DNA from: Patulibacter minatonensis DSM 18081
Lineage (GTDB): Bacteria > Actinomycetota > Thermoleophilia > Solirubrobacterales > Solirubrobacteraceae
Assembly (NCBI RefSeq): GCF_000519325.1
Contig: NZ_KI912613.1
Span: 4,934,171-4,998,170, forward strand
Reading direction: 5' to 3'
Length of the DNA: 64,000 bases
Notes under the pieces: model-generated
Databases searched by the model: none
What the model was told of the DNA's origin: nothing
The model's input: only the letters and a program-made list of their open reading frames with translations
Position numbers and translations under genes: made by a program
Shown: positions 8,799-16,610 of the stretch, in pieces
How positions within the stretch are numbered: the first letter of the stretch is position 1
Layout: the number at the start of each line of letters is the position of its first letter

Positions 8799-10085
8799 AT
8801 GGCGGCCCCCGCTCCCGGCTCGTTCCACGCCCGCATGGTGGAGCGCCACCCCTCGATCCCGCGAACGGTGGTCTCGAAGGCGGCGATGACCCGCATCTCG
8901 CGCGTGATCGAGTCGGTCGCCGAGACCGACGGGCCCGCGACGGTGCTCGTCGGCGGGTTCCAGTACGAGCGGTACTGGCGGAGCGCGTCGGAGCGCTACG
9001 CCCGGAGCGGGGTGACGACCATCGCCCTCGCCCGTCCGGGGCGGACGCGGACGACGACGACCGGCGGCGCGTTCGTCCCCGTCCCGGCGGGCCATGCGCT
9101 CGAGTCCGAGTGGTTCGTGGTCGCGCTCGGCCCGTCGGTGAGCGTGGTGCTGAGCGGGCTGGACCGCGGCGAGGCGCGCACCACCGGACCGGCGCAGGAC
9201 GCCCGCACGTTCGACGTGGTCCTGAGCACCGACCCCGGCGCCGTGCACGCCGCGCTCGACCTCCTCGTCGCCGACCCGGCGCTGCCGTTCCCCGACGAGG
9301 CCCGTCGCGCGCTCGTCGATCGCGCCCGCGAGCGCTCGGACCTGCCCGCGCCCGCCCCGGATCCGAGCTTCGCCGACCGCATGCTGACCGCCCTGCTCGA
9401 GCAGGCCGACCACGACGTCCGGCGCCTCCAGGAGCGCGACGCGGCGCGCGACCACGTCATGACCGAGATCAGCGACCACGAGCGCCGGCGCCTCGTCGAG
9501 GTCGTCCACGACGAGAGCCTCCAGCACCTGCTCGCCGCGCACCAGGACCTCGAGGAGCTCGAGGAGGTCGGACCCGACGAGCCGCCCCCGATCGACCTGC
9601 AGGAGACCCGCGCCACGCTGGAGGAGGGCATCCAGCACCTGCGCGCGGCGCTCGCGGGGACCCTCGACGACGCCGCGCCGGACGGGCTCGGCGAGCCGCT
9701 CAGGACCGTCGCCGCGCGCGCGGCCCGCCGCGGCGGGTTCGAGGCGACGGTCTCGGTCGATCCCGCCGCGGCCGGCCTGTTCGACGACCACGTCGTCTCC
9801 TGCGCACGCGAGGCCCTCGTCAACGCCGCCAAGCACGCGCGGGCCCGGCGCGTCGACGTGACGGTCGTCCGCCGCTCATCGCCGGACGAGATCGTGGTGG
9901 TCGTCGAGGACGACGGCGTCGGGATGACCCCGGACGCGCTGCGCGAGGCGCGCGAGGACGGACACCTCGGTCTGACCCTGTCGCGCTCGCGCATCGAGCA
10001 GGTCGGCGGCACCTGGTCGCTGAACTCCGCCCCGGGCGAGGGCGTCCGCGTCCGGGCGACGATCCCGGTCCCGATGGCCGCCTGA
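8799..10085 (+). CDS. Orphan NarL-type sensor histidine kinase with DICT sensory domain
   Basis: The product is about 428 residues and soluble, with no transmembrane helix. Residues about 25-190 match the DICT sensory domain (SRVIESVAETDGPATVLVGGFQYERYW, then SERYARSGVTTIAL and FDVVLSTDPGAVHAALDLL). A coiled segment leads to a HisKA_3 dimerisation box, ERRRLVEVVHDESLQHLL, with the phospho-acceptor His. The ATPase domain shows REALVNAAKHARA (N box), EDDGVGM (G1) and GHLGLTLSRSRIEQVGG (G2). No response regulator is adjacent, so the partner is elsewhere. ATG 8799 is preceded by GACACT at 8 nt and no ribosome site; MTRIS at 8886 is a possible shorter start. Divergent from the acyl-CoA dehydrogenase. 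Confidence 0.8.
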   Translation: MAAPAPGSFHARMVERHPSIPRTVVSKAAMTRISRVIESVAETDGPATVLVGGFQYERYWRSASERYARSGVTTIALARPGRTRTTTTGGAFVPVPAGHALESEWFVVALGPSVSVVLSGLDRGEARTTGPAQDARTFDVVLSTDPGAVHAALDLLVADPALPFPDEARRALVDRARERSDLPAPAPDPSFADRMLTALLEQADHDVRRLQERDAARDHVMTEISDHERRRLVEVVHDESLQHLLAAHQDLEELEEVGPDEPPPIDLQETRATLEEGIQHLRAALAGTLDDAAPDGLGEPLRTVAARAARRGGFEATVSVDPAAAGLFDDHVVSCAREALVNAAKHARARRVDVTVVRRSSPDEIVVVVEDDGVGMTPDALREAREDGHLGLTLSRSRIEQVGGTWSLNSAPGEGVRVRATIPVPMAA

Positions 10086-10096
10086 CCGGGGGCCGG

Positions 10097-10975
10097 TCAG
10101 GCCTCGGGGATCTCCTTGCCGAACGCCTCCAGGGTCACCTGCTCGGGCTCCGGGCCACCGCGCCTGCCGGTCTCCAGGCCGTCGAGCGCCGCGACCTCGT
10201 CGGCCGTGAGCTCGAAGTCGAAGACGTCGAGGTTCTCACCGATGCGGTGCGGCTTCGTCGACTTCGGAATCACCTGGCGGCCGTGCTGGAGGCCCCAGCG
10301 CAGCATCACCTGGGCGGGCGACTTCCCGTGCTCCTCTGCGACGCCGACGATGGTCGGGTCCTCCAGGGCGCTGGCGTGGCCGCTGTCGCGGTAGAACGTG
10401 ATGCCGCCGATCGGCGACCACGCCTGCGACACGATCCCGCGTTCCTCGCCGAACGCCAGGACCTCGGCCTGCTGGAAGAACGGGTGGATCTCGAGCTGGT
10501 TGACGGCGGGCACCACGTTCGCGCGGTCGAGCAGCGTCGTGAGGTGGTCGACCATGAAGTTTGAGACCCCGATCGCGCGGACCTTCCCCTGCTCGAGCAG
10601 GGTCTCGAGCGCGCGGTACGCCTCGAGCGTCCGCTCGAAGTCGGAGGGGAGCGCCTGGTGCAGGATGAAGAGGTCGATCTGGTCGACCCCGAGCTTGCCG
10701 GCGCTCTTCTCGAACGCGTGCAGGGTCTCGTCGTGGCCGTAGTCGGAGATCCAGACCTTCGACTCGATGACGATGTCGGCGCGGTCGACGTCCGAGGCCG
10801 CGATCGCCTCGCCGACCTCGCGCTCGTTCCCGTACGCGGCGGCGGTGTCGATGTGGCGGTACCCCTGGTCGAGCGCCGAGGTCACGGCGGCCCGGGTCTC
10901 GTCGGGCGGCGTCTGGAAGACGCCGAGCCCGAGCGCGGGGAGCTGCACGCCGTTGTTCACGGTGATGGTGTCCAT
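10097..10975 (-). CDS. Aldo/keto reductase
   Basis: The product is 292 residues. The catalytic tetrad is visible: D43 and Y48 in HIDTAAAYGNE, K73 in ESKVW, H106 in LFILHQALP. VIPKSTKPHRIGENLDVFDFELTADEVAALDGL is the NADPH-binding C-terminal signature of AKR5-type 2,5-diketo-gluconate-reductase-like enzymes, which reduce small aldehydes and ketones. The stop lies 11 bp from that of the convergent histidine kinase. It is divergent from the type III polyketide synthase with 80 bp between. The substrate is not readable. Confidence 0.92.
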   Translation of the reverse strand: MDTITVNNGVQLPALGLGVFQTPPDETRAAVTSALDQGYRHIDTAAAYGNEREVGEAIAASDVDRADIVIESKVWISDYGHDETLHAFEKSAGKLGVDQIDLFILHQALPSDFERTLEAYRALETLLEQGKVRAIGVSNFMVDHLTTLLDRANVVPAVNQLEIHPFFQQAEVLAFGEERGIVSQAWSPIGGITFYRDSGHASALEDPTIVGVAEEHGKSPAQVMLRWGLQHGRQVIPKSTKPHRIGENLDVFDFELTADEVAALDGLETGRRGGPEPEQVTLEAFGKEIPEA

Positions 10976-11055
10976 GGGGTGATCCTCGCTGGTCGCAGAC
11001 GTCGGCCCGTGGGGATCGGGGGTTGGTCGACCGCCGCAGAGGGCAGAGGTGCACG

Positions 11056-12171
11056 ATGAGCTCGCGCGCCGCCGGCGAACCCCCCGGCGGGTCCGGACCG
11101 TTGCCCCGGACCGTCCCGCGGCCCGCCGCGGTCCCGACCGTCGTGGGGTTCGGGTCGGCCTTCCCGCCCGTGCGCACGCAGACCGAGCTGTGGAACGGCT
11201 TCTTCCGCGACCACTTCGGCGGCCGGTCCGTCCCCGAGCAGATCTTCATGAACAGCGGCGTCGACTCCCGCCACGGCATCGTCGACCCGTTCGTCGAGGA
11301 CGTCCGCGAGTGGGGCACCGAGAAGCGGATGCAGCGGTTCCAGCAGGAGGCCCTCCCCCTCGGGCTACGCGCCGTCGAGGCGTGCCTGGAGGACGCCGGC
11401 GTCGACCGGTCGGACGTCGGCCAGCTGACCGTCGTCTCGTGCACGGGGTACGGCACGCCCGGCGTCGACGTCCTGCTGGCCCGCGACCTCGGCCTCGGCG
11501 ACGACGTCCAGCGCCTCCACATCGGCCACATGGGCTGCTACGCCGCGGTCCCGGGCCTCGCGACGGTCGCCGACGCCACCGCCGCCCGCGGGAAGGTGTC
11601 GATCATGCTCTGCCTGGAGCTCACGTCGCTGCACCTGCAGCCGCCGACCCGGGACCTCGAGCAGGTCGTCGCGCACGCGCTGTTCTCCGACGCGGCCGTC
11701 GCGGTGGCGGTCGTCCCGGACGCACCGGAGGGCTTCGAGGTCCTCGACGTCGTCGCGCGGACCGCCGTCGAGCACGCGCAGCTCATGCGCTGGGACGTCA
11801 CCGACCTCGGGTTCAGGATGGGCCTCTCGTCGAAGGTCCCGCGGGTGCTGGAGGAGCACGTCGCCGGCGTCGTCGAGGAGCTGCTCGCGCCCCGCGGCCT
11901 CACCGCCTCCGACGTCGCGGGCTGGGCCGTCCACCCAGGCGGCCCGCGCATCATCGACGTCGTCTGCGAGCGCCTCGGCCTGCCCGAGGAGGAGCTCGAG
12001 GAGACCGCCACGATCCTGCGCGAGCACGGCAACTGCTCGTCGCCGACGGTCCTCATGGTGCTCGAGCGGATCCGTGCCCGACGCGACCTGAAGGACGGCG
12101 ACCCGGTCGTGTTCATGGCGTTCGGGCCGGGCCTGACGCTCTACGCGGCGCTCCTGCGGTACCGGGCCTGA
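11056..12171 (+). CDS. Type III polyketide synthase (chalcone/stilbene synthase family)
   Basis: The product is 371 residues. The catalytic triad of type III PKSs is present: Cys161 in HIGHMGCYAAVPGLA, His293 in WAVHPGGPRI and Asn326 in EHGNCSSPTVL; the closing motif MAFGPGLTLYAALL matches the family's GFGPG signature. It condenses malonyl-CoA onto an acyl-CoA starter to give pyrones, resorcinols or related phenolics. FabH/KAS III was considered, but spacing and the GPG signature favour type III PKS. ATG 11056 has AGAGG at good distance. A UbiG-like methyltransferase and an aromatic hydroxylase lie 1.5-3 kb downstream, a set typical of phenolic-lipid tailoring. Confidence 0.9.
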   Translation: MSSRAAGEPPGGSGPLPRTVPRPAAVPTVVGFGSAFPPVRTQTELWNGFFRDHFGGRSVPEQIFMNSGVDSRHGIVDPFVEDVREWGTEKRMQRFQQEALPLGLRAVEACLEDAGVDRSDVGQLTVVSCTGYGTPGVDVLLARDLGLGDDVQRLHIGHMGCYAAVPGLATVADATAARGKVSIMLCLELTSLHLQPPTRDLEQVVAHALFSDAAVAVAVVPDAPEGFEVLDVVARTAVEHAQLMRWDVTDLGFRMGLSSKVPRVLEEHVAGVVEELLAPRGLTASDVAGWAVHPGGPRIIDVVCERLGLPEEELEETATILREHGNCSSPTVLMVLERIRARRDLKDGDPVVFMAFGPGLTLYAALLRYRA

Positions 12172-12244
12172 GCGCCGCCGGGGAGGAGCGGCCCCGGTCG
12201 CGGTGTCGAGGAGGAGCCCCGAGGGGCGATCGCCGCGGGCGCGA

Positions 12245-12859
12245 CTACCGCTCCGCGGGCGCCCACGACCGCAGGTGCGCGAGCGCACCGTCGAGCGCGG
12301 CCTCGAGCGGCCAGAGGCCCTGCTCCGTCCGGGTGAGGAGCAGGCCGCCCTCGACGGCCGCCAGCACGGCGACGCCCAGCCGCTCGGGATCCGCCTCCGC
12401 CCGGAGGTGCCCCGCCGCACGCAGCCGGCCGACGCCCGCGGCGAGCAGCGCCGCCCAGTCCCGCAGATAGGCGGTGAGCTCGCCGGCCAGCACCGGGTCC
12501 GTCGCGGCGGCCTCCGTCGCCAGCGAGCCGATCGGGCACCCCCAGCCGTGCTGCGCGTCGTAGTGGGCCAGGAGCCGCGAGCGCCAGTCCTCCCACGACG
12601 GCCAGTCGTCCAGGGCGTCGAGCGCCGGGCGCTGGGCGTCGAGGACGCGGCGGCCCTGCAGGTCGACGACCGCGCGGACGAGCTCGGCCTTGCCGCCGGG
12701 GAAGTAGTGGAAGAGCTGGCTCTTGCTCGTCGCGGTGTCGGCGCGCACGTCGTCGAGGCTCGTCCCGCCGAGCCCCGCGGCGAGGATCCGGTCCGCGGTC
12801 GCCTCGACGATCCGCGCGCGGGTCGCCTCGCCCTTCGCCGTCCGTGCGCCCGTCGTCAT
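12245..12859 (-). CDS. TetR/AcrR family repressor
   Basis: The product is 204 residues. N-terminal HTH: TRARIVEATADRILAAGLGG followed by SLDDVRADTATSKSQLFHYFPGGKAELV, the canonical TetR helix-turn-helix. The ligand domain contains GWGCPIGSLATEAA, seen in TetR proteins of the quinone/aldehyde-responsive type. ATG 12859 is preceded by TACGAT 6 nt upstream (leaderless). It diverges from an SDR gene, and two 16-bp palindromes lie between them; the inferred role is repression of itself and the SDR, relieved by a small electrophilic or aromatic ligand. Confidence 0.9.
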   Translation of the reverse strand: MTTGARTAKGEATRARIVEATADRILAAGLGGTSLDDVRADTATSKSQLFHYFPGGKAELVRAVVDLQGRRVLDAQRPALDALDDWPSWEDWRSRLLAHYDAQHGWGCPIGSLATEAAATDPVLAGELTAYLRDWAALLAAGVGRLRAAGHLRAEADPERLGVAVLAAVEGGLLLTRTEQGLWPLEAALDGALAHLRSWAPAER

Positions 12860-12876
12860 GTCCCCATCGTACGCAC

Positions 12877-12923
12877 TGGACCGCCGGGTCCACTCTGCTA
12901 CAACGAATGGACCAGCGAGTCCA
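12877..12923. promoter_or_regulatory. Two tandem 16-bp TetR operators between divergent genes
   Basis: Operator 1 (12877-12892) and operator 2 (12908-12923) both have arms TGGAC and GTCCA and are 16 bp long, 31 bp apart centre to centre. Between them TACAAC (12899-12904) is a plausible -10 for the plus-strand SDR, with TGGACC of operator 1 as its -35. The minus-strand -10 TACGAT (12866-12871) is on the other side. One repressor could therefore block both divergent promoters. Confidence 0.75.
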
Positions 12924-12952
12924 GAACGGGCTCGCGAGAGCGGAGACGCACC

Positions 12953-13714
12953 ATGGGAACGACGCAGCAGGGGCGCACGGCGCTGATCACGGGTTCGACG
13001 AGCGGCATCGGTCGCGCGATCGCGGCGGCGCTCGCCGCGGAGGGCGCCCACGTGGTGCTCACCGGGCGCGACGCCGACCGCGGAGCGGAGGCGGTCGACG
13101 GGATCCGGGCGGCGGGCGGCCGGGCCGACGTCGTGACCGCCAACCTCGGCGCGTCCGGGGACGCCGTGCGCGCCCTGGCGGCCGAGGCGACCGACGTGCT
13201 CGGCGGCCGGATCGACGTGCTCGTCAACAACGCGGGGATCTACCCGTCGGCACCGACGAGGGAGGTCGACGACGCCACGCTCGACGCGGTCTGGACCACG
13301 AACGTCCGGGCCCCGCACGTCCTGACCGCGGCCGTCGTCCCGGCGATGGTCGAGCGCGGATCGGGGGTCGTCCTGAGCGTCGGCTCCTGGATCTCGACGG
13401 TCGGGATGCCGTCCGGCGCGCTCTACGCGGCGTCCAAGGCGGCGGTCGAGCAGCTCACCCGCGGATGGTCGGCGGAGTTCGCCGGCACCGGCGTGCGGTT
13501 CAACGCGATCGCGCCGGGGATCACGAGGACGGAGGGCACGGCCGCCCACGTCGCGTTCCTCGAGGAGGCCGCCCGGGCGTTCCCGGCCGGCCGGCTCGGG
13601 GAGCCGGACGAGGTCGCGGCCGCGGCGGTCTGGCTCGCGAGCGACGCGGCGGCGTACGTGCACGGCACGACGCTCGTGGTCGACGGCGGGGCGCTCGGCA
13701 CGCGCACGCTCTGA
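12953..13714 (+). CDS. SDR family oxidoreductase (FabG-like)
   Basis: The product is 253 residues. Cofactor motif [33 protein letters not shown] motif VNNAGIYPS, catalytic Ser in SVGSWIS and Tyr/Lys in LYAASKAAVEQL; the end (YVHGTTLVVDGG) is typical of classical SDRs. TGRD after the second strand suggests NADPH. ATG 12953 has a GGAG ribosome site. It is divergent from, and probably repressed by, the adjacent TetR; such pairs usually handle a reactive carbonyl or quinone, but the substrate is unknown. Its stop lies one base from that of the convergent methyltransferase. Confidence 0.9.
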   Translation: MGTTQQGRTALITGSTSGIGRAIAAALAAEGAHVVLTGRDADRGAEAVDGIRAAGGRADVVTANLGASGDAVRALAAEATDVLGGRIDVLVNNAGIYPSAPTREVDDATLDAVWTTNVRAPHVLTAAVVPAMVERGSGVVLSVGSWISTVGMPSGALYAASKAAVEQLTRGWSAEFAGTGVRFNAIAPGITRTEGTAAHVAFLEEAARAFPAGRLGEPDEVAAAAVWLASDAAAYVHGTTLVVDGGALGTRTL

Positions 13715-13715
13715 C

Positions 13716-14435
13716 CTACGCGGGTCCGCGCTTGACCCCGACCCCCTGGTAGACGGCGGCGAGCGACCGGGTCCGGACCATCTCGACGCTCGAACGTCGG
13801 CGCAGCAGGAACGCGACGAACTGGGCGGCGGCCGGCCGCAGGCCGTGGACGTGGAGGTCGACGCCCCCGGCGGCGCACAGCTCCTGCAGCCGCGCCGGCG
13901 GGACGAACAGCGCCGGGTCGTGGCAGGCGGGCGGCGGTCCGCCGCGCACCCGCTCCCCGATCGTCACGAGCGAGAGCCGCGCGAACGCCGTGGCGTTGAT
14001 CGTGTCGCACACGAACGTGCCGCCGGGCCGCAGGACGCGCAGGGCCTCGGCGACGGTGCCGTCGAGGTCGGAGACGTGCTCGAGGATCTCGCCGGCGACG
14101 ACGACGTCGAACGACGCGTCGTCGAACGGCAGGTCCGCGGCGTCCGCCCGGACCGCGTCGACGCCGTGGTCGGCCGCGACGGCGAGCCCGGCGTCCGAGA
14201 GGTCGACGCCGACGTGGTGGTAGCCCGTCACGTGCGGGGCGAGGAGCCCGCCGCCGCAGCCGACGTCGAGCAGCCGGGCGTCCGGGGTCGTCGCGACCGG
14301 GATCAGGCGGGCCCGTGCCCGGGCGAGCCAGTGCAGCGACGAGAACGGGCCGTCCGGGTCCCACCAGCGGTCGGCCAGGTCGTCGTACTGGCGCAGGTCG
14401 TTGCGCGCGCGGCGCGGCGGGAGCTCCGGGGGCAC
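13716..14435 (-). CDS. UbiG-like SAM-dependent O-methyltransferase
   Basis: The product is 239 residues, GTG start. The N-terminus RQYDDLADRWWDPDGPFSSLHWLARARARLIP closely resembles UbiG (3-demethylubiquinol O-methyltransferase) proteins. The SAM motif I is LLDVGCGGGLLAP, followed by GVDLSDAGLAVAA and EILEHVSDLDGTVAEALRVLRPGG. Actinobacteria use menaquinone, so a role in methylating a phenolic hydroxyl is more likely here; the type III PKS and aromatic hydroxylase nearby support this. The GTG has TACGCT 6 nt upstream, overlapping the divergent promoter of the hydroxylase gene. Confidence 0.85.
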   Translation of the reverse strand: MPPELPPRRARNDLRQYDDLADRWWDPDGPFSSLHWLARARARLIPVATTPDARLLDVGCGGGLLAPHVTGYHHVGVDLSDAGLAVAADHGVDAVRADAADLPFDDASFDVVVAGEILEHVSDLDGTVAEALRVLRPGGTFVCDTINATAFARLSLVTIGERVRGGPPPACHDPALFVPPARLQELCAAGGVDLHVHGLRPAAAQFVAFLLRRRSSVEMVRTRSLAAVYQGVGVKRGPA

Positions 14436-14441
14436 CCGATG

Positions 14442-14451
14442 AGCGTAGCGT
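14442..14451. promoter_or_regulatory. Back-to-back overlapping -10 hexamers of two divergent leaderless genes
   Basis: The 10-bp AGCGTAGCGT contains TACGCT on the minus strand (14442-14447), 6 nt before GTG 14435, and TAGCGT on the plus strand (14446-14451), 7 nt before GTG 14459. The two start codons are only 23 bp apart, so two polymerases could not bind at once. Confidence 0.55.
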
Positions 14452-14458
14452 CGGGTCG

Positions 14459-16144
14459 GTGCGCGTCCCGGACCCCGCTCCCGTCGTGGTCGCCGGCCTC
14501 GGTCCGGTCGGGGCGACGCTCGCGCTGCTGCTCGCGCGCCAGGGCGTGCCGGTCCTCGCGGTCGAGCGGGAACACGAGGTCTTCCCCCACCCCCGCGCCG
14601 TGGCCCTCGACGACGGGGCGCTGCGGGTCCTGCAGGCCGCCGGGGCGCTCGACCCGCCCGGGTTCCCGCTGCACGCCGGCGGACCGGTGCGCATCGCCGG
14701 GCCCACCGGGAGGACGCTCGTGGAGCTGCCCCCGCCCCCGGCCGACGGCGGGCATCCGGCGCTGTCGTTCTTCCGCCAGCCGGAGCTCGAGGGCAGGCTG
14801 CGCGCGCTGCTGGACGCCGAGCCGCTCGTCGAGGTCCTGCTGCGCCACGAGGTCGTCGGGGTGCGGGACGAGGACGGTCACGCCGTCGTGCGGCTGGTCC
14901 GGAGGTCCGACGACCGGACGAGCAGCGTGCGTTCGAGCTGGGTCCTCGCGTGCGACGGCGGGCGCAGCGGCATCCGCCGGGACCGCGGGCTCCGGCTGGT
15001 CGGGCGGACGTCCGGGCACCGCTGGCTCGTCGTCGACGGGACCACGCCGCCCGGGACCGATCCGGCGTTCACGTTCGTCTGCGACCCGCGCCGCCCGTGG
15101 GTCCACGGGCCGCTGCCCGGCGGCCGGCACCGCTGGGAGTTCCTGCTGACCGCCGAGGAAGGACGCGACGGGTCGCCGGAGGACCTCGCCTCGAGGCTCC
15201 TCGGCGAACGCGTCCCGGGCGGCGGACCGGCGGTCGCCCGCGCGTCGGTCTACGTGTTCCACGCCCGGATCGCGCCGCGTCTGCGCGCCGGGCGGGTGCT
15301 GCTCGCCGGGGACGCCGCGCACCTCGCGCCGCCGTTCGCCGGCCAGGGTCTCGGCGCCGGGCTCCGCGACGTGCACAACCTCGCGTGGAAGATCGCCGCG
15401 GTGGAGCAGGACGGTCGGCCGGAGCGCCTCCTGCGGTCGTACGCTCGCGAGCGCCTCCCCCACGTCCTGACGACGACCGCCCTCGCCGTCGGCCTCGGTG
15501 CGCTGGTCCAGGTGCGTCGCGGGCGGGCGGCACGCGTGCGCGACGCCGTGCTCACGCGACTCGCGGGGTCCGCCCGGGTCCAGGCATGGATCCGGGCCGG
15601 CGGTTGGCGTCCGCCCGGCCGCGTCGGCGGGACGCTCGTGGCCGGGCGCGCGGACCACCGGGCGGGGCTCCCGCTCCCCCAGCCCGACGTCGTGACCCCT
15701 GACGGCCGGACCGTCCCGCTCGACGCGTTGCTCGGCGCGGGATGGGCCGTCGTGATCGTGGACGACGTCGGCGCGGCGGGGACGACCTCGTCCGCCACCG
15801 GCCCGGTGTCCCGTCGCCCGGCGTCCCCGGCCGCCCCGGTCGTCGTCCAGCTCGGGCCGTCCGGGACCGCCGACGACGACGGCGTGCTCCGTGCCTGGCT
15901 GGCCCCAGCGTCAGCGGCCCTCGTGCGCCCCGACCGCGTGGTCTTCGGGACGACGGACGCGGCCGGGCTCCCGGACCTCTGCCTGAGGGCAGACCGCGCA
16001 CTCGGCGTCCCGCGGGACCGGAGGCGCACGCCGGGCGCCCCCTGCTCCGGCCGAGGTGCGGCGGCGTCGGTCGGCGCCGCCGGGACGGGACCACCAGACT
16101 CCGGGACGACGCCGCCCACGGGCGAGCCGACGCCCGGGACCTGA
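14459..16144 (+). CDS. FAD-dependent aromatic hydroxylase (MhpA/PheA-like, class A)
   Basis: The product is about 561 residues. The N-terminal FAD motif is VVAGLGPVGATLALLLARQGVPVLAVERE; ACDGGRSGIRR and VLLAGDAAHLAPPFAGQGLGAGLRDVHNLAWKI are the DG and GD motifs of class A flavoprotein monooxygenases. The C-terminal 150 residues end ALVRPDRVVFG, as in the thioredoxin-like third domain of MhpA/phenol hydroxylases. It would hydroxylate a phenolic ring with NAD(P)H and oxygen. It diverges head-to-head from the UbiG-like methyltransferase, and a type III PKS is close by, suggesting tailoring of a phenolic polyketide; degradation of phenylpropanoids is the alternative. The tail after residue 520 is low-complexity Gly/Pro/Thr. 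Confidence 0.85.
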   Translation: MRVPDPAPVVVAGLGPVGATLALLLARQGVPVLAVEREHEVFPHPRAVALDDGALRVLQAAGALDPPGFPLHAGGPVRIAGPTGRTLVELPPPPADGGHPALSFFRQPELEGRLRALLDAEPLVEVLLRHEVVGVRDEDGHAVVRLVRRSDDRTSSVRSSWVLACDGGRSGIRRDRGLRLVGRTSGHRWLVVDGTTPPGTDPAFTFVCDPRRPWVHGPLPGGRHRWEFLLTAEEGRDGSPEDLASRLLGERVPGGGPAVARASVYVFHARIAPRLRAGRVLLAGDAAHLAPPFAGQGLGAGLRDVHNLAWKIAAVEQDGRPERLLRSYARERLPHVLTTTALAVGLGALVQVRRGRAARVRDAVLTRLAGSARVQAWIRAGGWRPPGRVGGTLVAGRADHRAGLPLPQPDVVTPDGRTVPLDALLGAGWAVVIVDDVGAAGTTSSATGPVSRRPASPAAPVVVQLGPSGTADDDGVLRAWLAPASAALVRPDRVVFGTTDAAGLPDLCLRADRALGVPRDRRRTPGAPCSGRGAAASVGAAGTGPPDSGTTPPTGEPTPGT

Positions 16145-16196
16145 CCCGCGCGGCCGCGCCACGACGGCTCCCCGCACGACCGAGACGAGACCGTGC

Positions 16197-16589
16197 ATGA
16201 GCACCTCCCCTCCCCTGATCACCGGCGTCGACTTCGTCACGCTCCCGGTCGACGACATCGACGCGGCCGTCCGCTTCTACGGCGAGGCCCTCTGCCTCCC
16301 GTTCGTCGAGCGCTGGGCCAGCATGCCGGCCGCCGAGTTCCAGGCCGGGAACCTGACGATCGCGCTCATGGATCCTCGGGCCTTCGGCGGCGACGGCGAG
16401 GTCCGGACCCACGGGACGCCCCTCGCGCTGCAGGTCGACGACGTCCCGACGGCGCGGGCGCTCCTCGAGGAGCGGGGCGTCGTGTTCCTGGGCGACGTGC
16501 TGGACAGCGGCGCGTGCCACCAGGCCCTCTTCCGCGACCCTGCGGGCAACGTCCTCGACCTCCACCACCGGTACGCGCCCGCGGTCTGA
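16197..16589 (+). CDS. VOC (glyoxalase/bleomycin-resistance) family protein
   Basis: The product is 130 residues, a single VOC unit of two beta-alpha-beta-beta-beta modules: GVDFVTLPVDDIDAAVRFYGEALCLPFVER and TPLALQVDDVPTARALLEERGV, ending ALFRDPAGNVLDLHHRY where the metal-ligand Glu is usually in the xGNxxxL strand (here Asp/Leu/His). It is 52 bp after the hydroxylase on the same strand and may be cotranscribed. The function (isomerase, dioxygenase, binding protein) cannot be told from sequence. Confidence 0.82.
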   Translation: MSTSPPLITGVDFVTLPVDDIDAAVRFYGEALCLPFVERWASMPAAEFQAGNLTIALMDPRAFGGDGEVRTHGTPLALQVDDVPTARALLEERGVVFLGDVLDSGACHQALFRDPAGNVLDLHHRYAPAV

Positions 16590-16610
16590 TCCCCGCGGGA
16601 CGACACGCCG

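Noticed and set aside
11056-12171. FabH (KAS III) assignment
   Set aside because: The GPG signature near the C-terminus and the Cys/His/Asn spacing fit type III polyketide synthase better.
12907-12952. Earlier start for the SDR at the ATG in operator 2
   Set aside because: That ATG is in another frame and inside the operator; ATG 12953 has a ribosome site and starts the conserved Rossmann motif at the right distance.
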